Under the pieces are notes generated by a model. It was not told the origin of the DNA, made no database searches, and was given only the letters and a program-made list of their open reading frames with translations. A stretch of DNA of 5,381 nucleotides from the NCBI GenBank assembly GCA_046757565.1, contig JBHHYN010000160.1, positions 1-5,381 of the forward strand, written 5' to 3'. Source of the DNA: JBHHYN01 sp046757565 (lineage in GTDB: Bacteria > Pseudomonadota > Gammaproteobacteria > Eutrophobiales > Eutrophobiaceae). Positions 5,330 to 5,381 of the stretch are shown here, one piece after another. Within the stretch, counting starts at the first letter, position 1. Every line of letters starts with the position of its first letter. The position numbers and the translations under genes were made by a program.

Positions 5330-5381
5330 GGCTCTTCAGCAGAATCTGTGGGTTAACAAGAAAGACTTTTGAATAAAAACT
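5330..5381. repeat. Right arm of the 52-bp perfect inverted repeat (probable insertion-sequence end)
   Basis: Exact reverse complement of 1-52, and read outward it starts GGCTCTTCAGCAGAATC. It begins 2 bases from the first ATG of the AsmA-like fragment and supplies that frame with a stop codon (TAA at 5355-5353 on the minus strand), so it seems to cut the gene. The same doubts as for the left arm apply. Confidence 0.85.

Noticed and set aside
1..5381. The window as a complete linear plasmid or a cargo transposon
   Set aside because: The terminal repeats would fit, but there is no replication, terminal-protein, telomere or transposase gene, the genes look like chromosomal housekeeping genes, and one is cut at the repeat. 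I keep it only as a minor alternative.

Overview
The window looks like a piece of a chromosome of moderate GC from a proteobacterium, most likely a gammaproteobacterium. The peptide methionine sulfoxide reductase is very close to the E. coli type, the PilZ protein has the FIxHP...PIEF form with a conserved C-terminal tail that I associate with gammaproteobacteria, and ribosome binding sites are of the standard GGAG/AAGG kind. No rRNA, tRNA, CRISPR array, phage gene or transposase gene is visible. I cannot place the species.

Layout, left to right. Bases 1-52 are one arm of a perfect 52-bp inverted repeat whose other arm closes the window at 5330-5381. Next comes an AT-rich leader, then a degenerate PilZ-domain protein (+, 240-752). 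Facing it tail to tail, with a 14-bp gap, is msrA (-, 767-1396), and behind msrA on the same strand lies a small three-helix membrane protein with a PGLGQ motif (-, 1502-1885). A 421-bp gene-free stretch (1886-2306) holds the promoter and leader of a KamA-family radical SAM protein (+, 2307-3683, TTG start). Its last 15 bases overlap the end of a convergent gene for a small HExxH putative metallopeptidase (-, 3669-4163). A 226-bp divergent intergenic region carries two hairpins, one with perfect 18-bp arms, and leads into a hemerythrin-like protein (+, 4390-4944). The last gene (-, 4960-5328) looks like the C-terminal third to half of an AsmA-like protein, and its upstream part is missing exactly where the right repeat arm begins.

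How the parts work together. There is no single obvious pathway. The genes are mostly singletons in alternating directions. MsrA (repair of oxidised methionine) and the hemerythrin-like protein (O2, NO or iron handling) fit a general redox-stress theme, and PilZ points to second-messenger signalling or to a derivative of it. The radical SAM protein has the fold signatures and PLP-lysine region of lysine 2,3-aminomutase but lacks the two aspartates that read the lysine side chain, so its substrate is open.

The most structural observation is the pair of window ends. Read outward, both begin GGCTCTTCAGCAG and stay identical for 52 bases, and the right one interrupts a reading frame. The simplest reading is that this is a complete contig bounded on both sides by the same end of a multicopy insertion sequence, with ISL3-like ends from memory, at which assembly stopped. 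A linear element with terminal inverted repeats is possible but has no supporting gene. I see no convincing new multi-gene system here. The best leads are the atypical aminomutase, the unclassified metallopeptidase and the 18-bp hairpin ahead of the hemerythrin gene.
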